Source: Nonomuraea sp. NBC_00507
Lineage (GTDB): Bacteria > Actinomycetota > Actinomycetes > Streptosporangiales > Streptosporangiaceae
NCBI RefSeq assembly: GCF_036013525.1
Contig: NZ_CP107853.1
Span: 3,472,001 to 3,536,000, forward strand
Direction of reading: 5' to 3'
DNA length: 64,000 bases
This document shows positions 52,303 to 59,030 of this stretch, piece after piece. Made by a program: the position numbers and the translations under genes. The notes beneath the pieces were generated by a model. That model worked only from the letters and a program-made list of their open reading frames with translations, had not been told where the DNA came from and made no database searches. How positions within the stretch are numbered: the stretch's first letter is position 1; each line of letters starts with the position of its first letter.

Positions 52303-52722
52303 ATGAAGTACATGATCCTTTCCTACGCTTCGCAGCGGGACTACGACTCCATGTCGGGCAAGGACGCCGACGGCCTGCCCGCCTGGACCGAGGAGGACCT
52401 GACGGCCATGGGCGAGTTCATGACGACCGTCAACAAGGAGCTGGAGGAATCGGGCGAACTGGTCGAGACCCGTGGCCTGGCCGCGCCGGTCCACACGCGC
52501 AGGGTCGGCGCGCGGGACGGTCAGCCGTTCGTCACCGACGGGCCGTACGCCGAGACGCAGGAGGTGCTGGCCGGCTACTGGGTCGTGGAGTGCGAGAGCA
52601 TCGACCGGGCCACTGAGATCGCCGCCCGCCTGGGGCAGTGCCCCTACCCGGGCGACGTCTACGACAACGCCTACGCCGACATCAGGCCCATCATGGAGTC
52701 GGCCGACGACATGGGGTTCTGA
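52303..52722 (+). CDS. YciI family protein
   Basis: A 139-aa YciI-like/DGPF protein: MKYMILSYASQRDYDSMS, RDGQPFVTDGPYAETQEVLA, and YWVVECESIDRATEIAARLG. Ferredoxin-like fold, often upstream of a SigJ-type ECF sigma gene in actinomycetes, as here. Possibly an enzyme or sensor for the sigma factor. Its TGA overlaps the putative CTG start of the sigma gene. Confidence 0.9.
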   Translation: MKYMILSYASQRDYDSMSGKDADGLPAWTEEDLTAMGEFMTTVNKELEESGELVETRGLAAPVHTRRVGARDGQPFVTDGPYAETQEVLAGYWVVECESIDRATEIAARLGQCPYPGDVYDNAYADIRPIMESADDMGF

Positions 52723-53966
52723 TCGACGACACGCGGACCGAGGACCTGCTGCGCGAGCTGGCGCCGCAGGTCCTCGGCGCGCTCGTCAGGCGTTACGGGC
52801 ACTTCCCCACCGCCGAGGACGCCGTGCAGGAGGCGCTGCTCGCCGCCGCCGCCCAGTGGCCGGAAGAGGGCAGGCCGGACGACCCGCGTGCCTGGCTGAT
52901 CACGGTGGCCTCGCGCCGGCTGACCGACCTGCTCCGCAGCGAGCAGGCGCGCCGGCGGCGCGAGGACGCCGTGGCGGCGTGGACGTTGCCCGGCGACTGG
53001 CTCACCCCCGCCGCCGACCAGCCGGTCGATGCGACCGACGACACGCTCGTGCTGCTGTTCATGTGCTGCCACCCGTCGCTGACGCCGTCCTCCCAGATCG
53101 CGCTCACGCTCCGCGCGGTCGGCGGCCTCACGACCGCGGAGATCGCCCGGGCGTTCCTGGTGCCGGAGGGGACGATGACGCGCCGCATCACGCGGGCCAA
53201 GCAGCGCGTCAAGGACAGCGGCGTGCGCTTCCGCCTGCCCGGCGCGGCCGAGCGCGCCGAACGGCTCGCCGCGGTGCTGCACGTGCTCTATCTGATCTTC
53301 AACGAGGGGTACGCCAGCACGTCCGGTCCCGACCTCCAACGCGCCGAACTGGCCGCCGAGGCGATCCGGCTGGCCCGCGTCGTCCACCGGCTGCTGCCCG
53401 AGGACGCCGAGGTGGCCGGGCTGCTCGCGCTCATGTTGCTCACCGACGCCCGCCGCCCCGCCCGCACCGGCCCTGATGGCGCACTGATCCCGATGGCCGA
53501 GCAGGATCGCCGCCTGTGGAACGCCGCCCAGATCGAGGAGGGCGTCGCGCTCGTCACGGGGGCGCTCAGCCGGGGGACTCCGGGACCGTACCAGTTGCAG
53601 GCGGCCATCGCGGCGGTGCACGACGAGGCGCCGAGCGCGGAGGAGACCGACTGGCCGCAGATCACGGCTCTCTACGAGCTGCTGATGCGGCTGTCCGGCA
53701 ACCCCATGGTGGCGCTCAACCACGCCGTCGCCGTGGCCATGTCCCAGGGTCCGGCCGCCGGGCTCGCCCGGCTCGAACGGCTCGCCTCCGACGAGCGCAT
53801 CGCCGGCGACCATCGCATGTACGCGGTCCGGGCGCATCTGCTGGAGATGAGCGGGGACCACGCGGCGGCGCGGGAGGCGTACGAAGAGGCGGCCGGGCGC
53901 GCCATGAGCCTGCCGCAGCAGCGCTACCTTCACGCCAGGGCCGCCCGGCTGAAGGACTCAGGATGA
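52719..53966 (+). CDS. SigJ-type ECF sigma factor (DUF6596 C-terminal domain)
   Basis: About 415 aa: sigma region 2 (RYGHFPTAEDAVQEALLAAA, DPRAWLITVASRRLTDLLRS), region 4 (LTTAEIARAFLVPEGTMTRR), and the long C-terminal domain typical of this family (VLYLIFNEGYASTSGPDLQR, NPMVALNHAVAVAM). The natural start MIDDTRTEDLLREL needs CTG 52719 (CTGA overlap with the YciI stop); no ATG, GTG or TTG is in frame nearby, and GTG 52638 would add 27 residues of YciI antisense-frame noise. Coupled to YciI. Confidence 0.85.
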   Translation: MIDDTRTEDLLRELAPQVLGALVRRYGHFPTAEDAVQEALLAAAAQWPEEGRPDDPRAWLITVASRRLTDLLRSEQARRRREDAVAAWTLPGDWLTPAADQPVDATDDTLVLLFMCCHPSLTPSSQIALTLRAVGGLTTAEIARAFLVPEGTMTRRITRAKQRVKDSGVRFRLPGAAERAERLAAVLHVLYLIFNEGYASTSGPDLQRAELAAEAIRLARVVHRLLPEDAEVAGLLALMLLTDARRPARTGPDGALIPMAEQDRRLWNAAQIEEGVALVTGALSRGTPGPYQLQAAIAAVHDEAPSAEETDWPQITALYELLMRLSGNPMVALNHAVAVAMSQGPAAGLARLERLASDERIAGDHRMYAVRAHLLEMSGDHAAAREAYEEAAGRAMSLPQQRYLHARAARLKDSG

Positions 53967-54204
53967 CCGCGCCGCGAACGCCGTCAGGCTCTTCAGCTCG
54001 TGCCGCTTCACCTCGTCGAACAGCTCCGACAGCCCTTCCTGGATCCGTGCCGGCTTGTCCTCGGGCAGGCGCAGACTGCGGGCGATTCTGGACGGGTCCC
54101 GGCCGCCGTGCCAGGCGACGACCACCCGGCCGCCGGGACGGGTGACGCGGTGCCCAGCCGCAGGTCGGCGCCGCCCGCCCGGCGAGCCGCCTGCTCACGC
54201 ATCT
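53959..54204 (-). pseudogene. Internally deleted SAM methyltransferase
   Basis: Reading right to left, SPEMREQAARRAGGADLRLG matches the motif I/II region of a class I methyltransferase; the frame then shifts and TRPGGRVVVAWHGGRDPSR, LPEDKPARIQEGLSELF and KRHELKSLTAF follow, its normal C-terminus. The middle of the domain is missing. The MerR operator at 54219-54245 lies at its old 5' end, so it was probably the MerR target. Confidence 0.7.
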
Positions 54205-54218
54205 CGGGAGAGGGGTAA

Positions 54219-54245
54219 GCGGTTCAAGTCGGCTTGAGGTCAAAT
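54219..54245. promoter_or_regulatory. MerR operator and -10 box
   Basis: TTCAAG-TCGG-CTTGAG (54223-54238) has perfect TCAAG/CTTGA arms. TCAAAT (54240-54245) lies six bases before ATG 54252. GCGGTTCAAGTC (54219-54230) recurs at 56533-56544 by the second MerR gene. Confidence 0.65.
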
Positions 54246-54251
54246 GGTGAC

Positions 54252-54680
54252 ATGGACCTCATTCCCATTGGGGAGGCTGCCCGCCTCGTCGGCATGAATG
54301 CCTCCGCGCTGCGTTACTACGAGGAACGCGGCCTGGTCACCCCCGTCACCCGCACCGGGGGCCGCCGCATGTACGGGAGGCAAGAGCTGCGGTTTCTGGC
54401 CTTTCTGCGGACGATGCAGCAGCTCGGCATCTCGCTGGACACCGCCGGGGCCGTGCTGCACGCGCCGGGGGAGGAGTGGCGGAAGGCCGCGGCCGAGCAG
54501 ATCGACGTGCTGGAGGAGCTCATCCACCGGGCCAAGGCGGCGCAGTGGGTGTTGCGGCACTCCATCGAGTGCCCGGCCGAGCACCCTGCCCGGGAGTGCC
54601 CAACCTGGATCGGCATGGTGGATCAGCTGCTCGAGGGCTACACGCTCGACCAGCTCGCGGCAGACCACGTGACGGAGTAA
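54252..54680 (+). CDS. MerR family regulator
   Basis: A 142-aa MerR protein: PIGEAARLVGMNASALRYYE, GGRRMYGRQELRFLAFLRTM, a coiled-coil helix, and HSIECPAEHPARECPTW with two cysteines near the end, perhaps a metal or redox site. ATG 54252 lies directly after the operator, so the mRNA is likely leaderless. Its presumed divergent target is now a methyltransferase pseudogene. Confidence 0.88.
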   Translation: MDLIPIGEAARLVGMNASALRYYEERGLVTPVTRTGGRRMYGRQELRFLAFLRTMQQLGISLDTAGAVLHAPGEEWRKAAAEQIDVLEELIHRAKAAQWVLRHSIECPAEHPARECPTWIGMVDQLLEGYTLDQLAADHVTE

Positions 54681-54706
54681 GCCCCGGAAAATTGTGCGGC
54701 GGGGCG

Positions 54707-54738
54707 GGGAATGTTCCGCCGCGGGGTGTGGTTACATA
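54707..54738 (+). promoter_or_regulatory. SigR-like promoter of the predicted RNA
   Basis: GGGAAT (54707-54712), exactly 18 bases, then GTT (54731-54733) matches the SigR consensus GGGAAT-N18-GTT known from Streptomyces thiol-stress genes. A TACATA box (54733-54738) would place the start near 54745. One match could arise by chance in a window of this size. Confidence 0.5.
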
Positions 54739-54744
54739 GATCGT

Positions 54745-54893
54745 GGCCGGTGTGTCCAGTGTCCCCGGGCCTCACCTATTGCCTTCGCGGACTACCGTTC
54801 GGCTGGAGCCGCGTTGTGCCTTTCGCCGAGAGGCGACCTGCACACCGGTACGCACTCGTTGAGCGCCCGCCCTCTCCGGAGGGCGGGCGCTCT
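54745..54893 (+). ncRNA. Predicted structured RNA, about 150 nt
   Basis: No gene fits here, but there is ordered structure. CCGGTGTG (54747-54754) pairs perfectly with CACACCGG (54841-54848), enclosing about 85 nt. Inside, CGCGG/CCGCG (54786-54790, 54809-54813) and GCCTTTC/GAGAGGC (54818-54824, 54828-54834) can form hairpins. A promoter-like sequence ends just before the closing stem and a strong terminator follows. Not matched to a known RNA family by eye. Confidence 0.45.
54861..54892. terminator. Bidirectional hairpin terminator
   Basis: GAGCGCCCGCCCTC pairs perfectly with GAGGGCGGGCGCTC across a TCCG loop (14 bp). It lies between the predicted RNA on the plus strand and the stop of the DUF5996 gene on the minus strand. 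Confidence 0.8.
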
Positions 54894-54900
54894 CGTGCGT

Positions 54901-55704
54901 TCACGCCTTGGCGTGGTGCGGGTCCGTCACGCCTCCGGGGCAGGCCAACGCCTCCACGTCGAGGCCGGTCAGCCGGGCCCCCGCCTGGTAGGCGCTGTCC
55001 AGGAACTCCAGCACGCCGGTGACCGGATCCCCCATGGCTCGGACGTCGTCGTACCGCAGCACGGCCAGGTGGCTGCCGTGCGAGGCGATCCACTCGGCCT
55101 GCTCCGGCCGCAGCGGCTCCCGTTCCAGACCCTCGGGTTCCGGCGCGGTGTAGGAGTAGAACGCCGGCCACGGCCGCTCCCTGTCCCCGAACCAGAACCC
55201 CGAGCTGATCACCTCACAGCTGTACGCCTCCCGGCTCACCGGATCGACCTCCGGCGACACCCGCACGGCACGTCCGGTGAACCGCGTCACCGCGATGTCG
55301 AACGTGTGCCAGAAGTGGTGCACGGGACTGGTCTTGCCGGAGAAGTCCGCTGCGAATCGGTCGAGCAGCTGCGCCACCCCCGCCAGCGTGTCGAACAACC
55401 GCTGGTAGAACGACGCCACCGACTGCCCGATCAGGCTGAACTCCGCGCTGCGGCCGTCGAGCACGTCCACCACCAGGCGGTGCCGTACGAGGTCGAAGTC
55501 GATGCTGAACAGCGGCTGCTCGCCCAGCCCACCCATCGGCCGCGTCGTCAGCCCGCGCCCGGTCGGATGGAACGGCACCTGCCACCAGTGGTTACGTCGA
55601 TTGCTCGACGCCAGCCGGATCTTGCCGACGATCTGCGCGAACCGGTGAAAGGTGTCCTTGACCTCGGCCCACTCCGCGAGCGGCATGGCGGGGAAGAGCT
55701 CCAT
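54901..55704 (-). CDS. DUF5996 family protein
   Basis: A 267-aa protein: LAEWAEVKDTFHRFAQIVGK, VPFHPTGRGLTTRPM, FSIDFDLVRHRLVVDVLDGR, and VHHFWHTFDIAVTRFTGRAV. Matches DUF5996 of unknown function. No signal peptide or membrane helix. It is followed upstream on the same strand by the MBL gene 13 bp away, so both are probably one operon under MerR control. Confidence 0.85.
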   Translation of the reverse strand: MELFPAMPLAEWAEVKDTFHRFAQIVGKIRLASSNRRNHWWQVPFHPTGRGLTTRPMGGLGEQPLFSIDFDLVRHRLVVDVLDGRSAEFSLIGQSVASFYQRLFDTLAGVAQLLDRFAADFSGKTSPVHHFWHTFDIAVTRFTGRAVRVSPEVDPVSREAYSCEVISSGFWFGDRERPWPAFYSYTAPEPEGLEREPLRPEQAEWIASHGSHLAVLRYDDVRAMGDPVTGVLEFLDSAYQAGARLTGLDVEALACPGGVTDPHHAKA

Positions 55705-55717
55705 GACGGCATGGTAA

Positions 55718-56509
55718 CTACTCGTGGTAATCGGACAGCTCCCAGGGGTCGTGTGCGCAGAAGACGGCGACCCCGTGGTCGTGGGCGAGTGCGCGCAGGC
55801 GCTCCTGGCTGGACACCCGGCGCTCGGCGTCGACCTGCGAGTCGAGCTGCACGATGTCCATCAGCGGATGGGACTGCGGATCTTTGGAGATTTCGCCGTG
55901 GTGGAAGTACGCGTCGCCGGCGTGCAGCAGCCACCGGTCACCGTCGTGGACGGCCACTCCGGCGTGCCCTTCCGTGTGCCCTTCGAGCGGCACGAGCAGG
56001 AACTCCTCCGGCAGGCCCACGAGCGGCCGCACCCCCTCCACGCCCAGCCACTGTGTGCCGGTGCCGGGATAGGTGACCCAGCGCGGCCCGTGCGCCCAGT
56101 GGCCGGGCCGATAGCGACGGCTCGGCGCCTGCGTGAGCGCGGTCTTCAGCTCCGCCTCCATGACGTGCACCTGGGCGCCGGGGAAGTCCGGCAGGCCGCC
56201 GCTGTGGTCCACGTCCAGGTGGGTGAGCACGATGTGGCGCACGTCGGCGGGGTCGTGGCCGAGCTCGGCGACCTGCCGCACGGCGGTTTCGGCAGGCGAC
56301 AGGACCGGCTCGACGAGCTCCGTCCATTCGTGTTCAAGCAGCTCACCCGGACGGGTCACGTCATCGGTGCCGAGCCCGGCCTCCACCAGCACCAGCCCGG
56401 AGGCCGGGGTCTCGATGAGCAGGGCGTGGCATACGGCCCGCGCGGCCGGGCCGCCGTCGAGCGCGTGGATCTCGCGCATGGAGCCGAGATTCAAATGGTG
56501 AATTCGCAT
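55718..56509 (-). CDS. MBL-fold metallo-hydrolase (AHL-lactonase-like)
   Basis: A 263-aa metallo-beta-lactamase-fold enzyme: THLDVDHSGG (H97, D99, D101, H102) as the metal core, EGHTEGHAGV, HAGDAYFHHGE, and the final His in FCAHDPWEL. Layout resembles N-acyl-homoserine lactonases and related lactonases; a lactone substrate is a guess. Expressed from the MerR-type promoter at 56523, divergent from the MerR gene at 56555, and leading into the DUF5996 gene. Confidence 0.85.
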   Translation of the reverse strand: MRIHHLNLGSMREIHALDGGPAARAVCHALLIETPASGLVLVEAGLGTDDVTRPGELLEHEWTELVEPVLSPAETAVRQVAELGHDPADVRHIVLTHLDVDHSGGLPDFPGAQVHVMEAELKTALTQAPSRRYRPGHWAHGPRWVTYPGTGTQWLGVEGVRPLVGLPEEFLLVPLEGHTEGHAGVAVHDGDRWLLHAGDAYFHHGEISKDPQSHPLMDIVQLDSQVDAERRVSSQERLRALAHDHGVAVFCAHDPWELSDYHE

Positions 56510-56522
56510 GTGGCTAGACTGC

Positions 56523-56544
56523 GACTTGAAGCGCGGTTCAAGTC
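56523..56544. promoter_or_regulatory. MerR operator between divergent genes
   Basis: GACTTGAA-GCGCGG-TTCAAGTC is a perfect inverted repeat with 8-bp arms. On the minus strand it overlaps a TTGACT -35 box, with a 19-bp gap to CAGTCT, the long spacer typical of MerR-activated promoters, pointing to the MBL gene. Confidence 0.7.
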
Positions 56545-56554
56545 AAGGAGCCAG

Positions 56555-56950
56555 ATGGACACGTTGCTCGACATCGGCGAGGTGGCCAGGCGCAGCGGGC
56601 TGGCCGCCTCCGCGTTGCGGTTCTACGAGCGCAAGGGCCTCATCGAGGCCGATGGGCGCAATGGGCTGCGGCGCGCGTACCGGCCGGAGACGCTGGAGCG
56701 CCTGGCGCTGATCACATGCGCCCGCGACGCCGGCTTCAGGCTCTCCGAGATCGCCGCGTTCCTGCGGGCCGGCCCGTCGGACACACGGCTGCGTGAGCAC
56801 CTGGCGGCCAAGGAACGCGAGGTGGACGCGCGGGTCGCGCAGCTGACCAGGCTGCGTGACAGCCTGCGCCACGCGGCGGTCTGCGAGCACGACCCGCTGG
56901 TCGAATGCCCCGAGTTCAAGCAGGCGATACGAAGGGTTCCAGAAGGATGA
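56555..56950 (+). CDS. MerR family regulator (SoxR-like)
   Basis: A 131-aa MerR protein: DIGEVARRSGLAASALRFYE, GLRRAYRPETLERLALITCA, and a C-terminal segment AVCEHDPLVECPEFK with two cysteines nine residues apart, without the SoxR four-Cys cluster. ATG 56555 follows AAGGAG. Likely activates the divergent MBL operon in response to a drug or redox signal. Confidence 0.9.
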   Translation: MDTLLDIGEVARRSGLAASALRFYERKGLIEADGRNGLRRAYRPETLERLALITCARDAGFRLSEIAAFLRAGPSDTRLREHLAAKEREVDARVAQLTRLRDSLRHAAVCEHDPLVECPEFKQAIRRVPEG

Positions 56951-57002
56951 TCAGCCAGAGCCGACATCAGCGTGCCGTCGGCGAGCAACATGAGCGCGGC
57001 CG
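56948..57002 (-). pseudogene. Deleted partial copy of the 59031-60233 gene
   Basis: TGATCAGCCAGAGC (56948-56961) equals 59028-59041, the end of the orphan gene. The next 41 bp (56962-57002) match 59286-59326, an internal part of that gene, with about four mismatches (encoding LMLLADGTLM). So an end and an inner part are joined, a relic of a duplicate with a large deletion. The MerR stop overlaps its end. Confidence 0.75.
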
Positions 57003-57004
57003 CC

Positions 57005-57985
57005 CTACCGCTGAGGGTCGGCGAAGAAGGTTTGGAGGTGGCGGTTGACCGGTTCTGGGCAGTCCAGTTGCGGGGCGTGGCCGCAGCCGTCCAGGATCAC
57101 GAGCTGCTCGTTGGGGAGCAGTTGGGCGAAGCGGTGGGCGCGTTCGACGGGCTGGATGGTGTCCTGGCTGCCCCACAGCACCAGGGTCGGGGTCTTGGTG
57201 GCGGGCAGGGCGTGTTCGGTCTGTGCCCAGTTCAGGCGGCGTTCCAGCAGGTAGGTGGCGCGGATGTTGTCGTGGAAGGTCATTGGCGCCCACCACTCGT
57301 TCAGCAGTTGCTCGGTGAGGCGCTGTTTGTTGACCATCATGCCCTCGGCCAGGCTGTGGACGGTGGATTTGCCGGTGGACAGCTTGACGGCGAGTTCGCC
57401 GATGACGGGGATCTTGAGGGATTCCCACATCAGGGTGCCGGGCAGGTCCAGGCCGGTGGCGTCCAGCAGGGCGAGCTTGGTGACGCGGTCGGGGTGGCGC
57501 TGGGCGAAGGCCAGGGCCCAGCCGCCGCTCCAGGAGTTGCCCGCCAGGGCGGCCTGCCGTACGCCGAGGCCGTCCAGGAACGCTCCGACGGCGGAGACCA
57601 TGGCGTCCAGGTCGAAGGCGAAGCCGGGGTCCTTCAGCTGGGTGTAGCCCTGGCCGGGCAGGTCGACCACGTACACGGTGTGGTCGCGGGCCAGCGCGTC
57701 GAGTTGATCCTTCCAGCCGATGACCGAGGTGCCGCCGGGGGAGAGCAGGATCACCGGCGTACCGGATCCGGCCTGGACGTAGTGGAAGCGGGCGATCGGG
57801 GTGTCGGCGTAGCGCGAGCCGACCTGGGCCAGGTACGGCGAGCGGAAAGCTCGGCCGTCCTCGGCCGGCTGCCAGCCGTACGCGCCGAACAGCATCCCGG
57901 CCACCAGCAGCGCCATCACAGCCGCCAACCAGCGAGGCCAGCGCCGCCTGCGCACCGATAGGGCTGCGTTGTCACGTCGAACCAT
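57005..57985 (-). CDS. Membrane-anchored alpha/beta hydrolase
   Basis: A 326-aa protein: basic N-terminus, one membrane helix (WLAAVMALLVAGMLFGAYGW), then an outside hydrolase with ILLSPGGTSVIGW, YVVDLPGQGYTQL, nucleophile elbow AGNSWSGGWA, acid in LWGSQDTIQP and His in GCGHAPQLD. Likely acts on a lipid or ester outside the cell. Divergent from the TetR gene at 58230 across a region with CTTACC/GGTAAG repeats, so probably its target. Confidence 0.85.
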   Translation of the reverse strand: MVRRDNAALSVRRRRWPRWLAAVMALLVAGMLFGAYGWQPAEDGRAFRSPYLAQVGSRYADTPIARFHYVQAGSGTPVILLSPGGTSVIGWKDQLDALARDHTVYVVDLPGQGYTQLKDPGFAFDLDAMVSAVGAFLDGLGVRQAALAGNSWSGGWALAFAQRHPDRVTKLALLDATGLDLPGTLMWESLKIPVIGELAVKLSTGKSTVHSLAEGMMVNKQRLTEQLLNEWWAPMTFHDNIRATYLLERRLNWAQTEHALPATKTPTLVLWGSQDTIQPVERAHRFAQLLPNEQLVILDGCGHAPQLDCPEPVNRHLQTFFADPQR

Positions 57986-58145
57986 GGTGATCCCTTGCCT
58001 TGGTCGGGAGGATGTTCACGAGCTCAGGACGGGACAGCGCGGGCCAGCGTGACAGGGGTGGTCAGTGATCGGGATTACATTCCGCGGGTGGCTGTCGTCC
58101 GCCCGCCTGTGCCCGGACATGCTGATCATGCCCAACAGCCGTAGA

Positions 58146-58192
58146 CTTACCAAGCGGTAAGCGTCATAGCCGCAGATTGGACCCGTGGTAAG
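58146..58192. promoter_or_regulatory. TetR operator with three half-sites
   Basis: CTTACC-AAGC-GGTAAG (58146-58161) is a perfect inverted repeat; a third GGTAAG half lies at 58187-58192. Placed between the divergent hydrolase (start 57985) and TetR (start 58230) genes. Confidence 0.65.
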
Positions 58193-58229
58193 TACGATCT
58201 CCGCGGCGAACCAGGCCCACAGGAGTTCC

Positions 58230-58982
58230 ATGAGCGCCCCAGACGCCGCCGAGACCACCCCGCGGCGGATCCTCGCAGCCGCCCGCGCGCAGTTCGCCGC
58301 CCGTGGCTACCGCGCGACGTCCATGCAGGCCATCGCCGAGCGGGTGGGCATCACCAAGGCCGCTCTCTACTACCACTTCGCCGCCAAGGACGAGATCCTG
58401 CACCGCCTCACCCTGCCCCTGCTCGACGAACTCGAGGAGGTGCTCGGCGAGGCGGAGTCGCACGGCGACCCCGAAACAGTGCGGTGGCGGGCGATCGAGG
58501 GCTACGTCGATGTGCACCTGCGTCACCGCGAGACGTTGAGCATGCTGGTCAGGGACATGTCGCTGCTGGTCGAGGCGCCGCTGGAGGGGCGGTTCCGGGC
58601 CGCGATCGCGCTGGCCAACGACCTCGTCTCCGGGCCGGGCGGCGACCTCGGGCAGCGCGTGCGCGCCTCGCAGGTGGTCGCGGGCCTGGCCGATCCCGTC
58701 GTGCTCTTCCGCGACGTGCCCGCAGACCGGCTCAGGCACCTCATCCTCGACGGCGCCAGGGCACTGCTCGGCGCCCCTCCTGCACAGGATGCGGACGGAC
58801 GGGTGGCCGGCCTGCCTACACGTGGGCGCCCGCGCGGACGGGGCGGCGGGCGCCCTGCCGCGCTGAGCGAGGAGCAGACCGCCCAAGCGCGCCGCATGTA
58901 CGACTCCGGTCAGGCCGTCGAGGAGATCGCCGCCGCCTTCGGGGTCTCCAGAGCGACGATCTACCGCAGTCTCAGAACCTGA
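58230..58982 (+). CDS. TetR regulator with an extra C-terminal Hin-type HTH
   Basis: A 250-aa protein like that encoded at 40593. TetR HTH at about 12-60 (RRILAAARAQFAARGYRATS, TKAALYYHFAAKDEILH), ligand domain, an Arg/Gly linker (GRPRGRGGGRP), then a resolvase/Hin-type HTH at about 208-250 (SEEQTAQARRMYDSGQAVEE, IAAAFGVSRATIYRSLR). ATG 58230 follows AGGAG. Probably represses the membrane hydrolase and itself through GGTAAG repeats. Confidence 0.85.
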   Translation: MSAPDAAETTPRRILAAARAQFAARGYRATSMQAIAERVGITKAALYYHFAAKDEILHRLTLPLLDELEEVLGEAESHGDPETVRWRAIEGYVDVHLRHRETLSMLVRDMSLLVEAPLEGRFRAAIALANDLVSGPGGDLGQRVRASQVVAGLADPVVLFRDVPADRLRHLILDGARALLGAPPAQDADGRVAGLPTRGRPRGRGGGRPAALSEEQTAQARRMYDSGQAVEEIAAAFGVSRATIYRSLRT

Positions 58983-59030
58983 GTTATGAGACGTTGATTT
59001 CGAAACAGCCAGTTTCAGAAGGGTGATTGA

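Noticed and set aside
52638..52718. GTG 52638 as the sigma gene start
   Set aside because: It would add residues lying inside the YciI gene in another frame, with an Arg/His-rich composition unlike the family.
54711..55022. Plus-strand protein gene over the predicted RNA
   Set aside because: It runs through the terminator stem and into antisense of the DUF5996 gene; no ribosome site.
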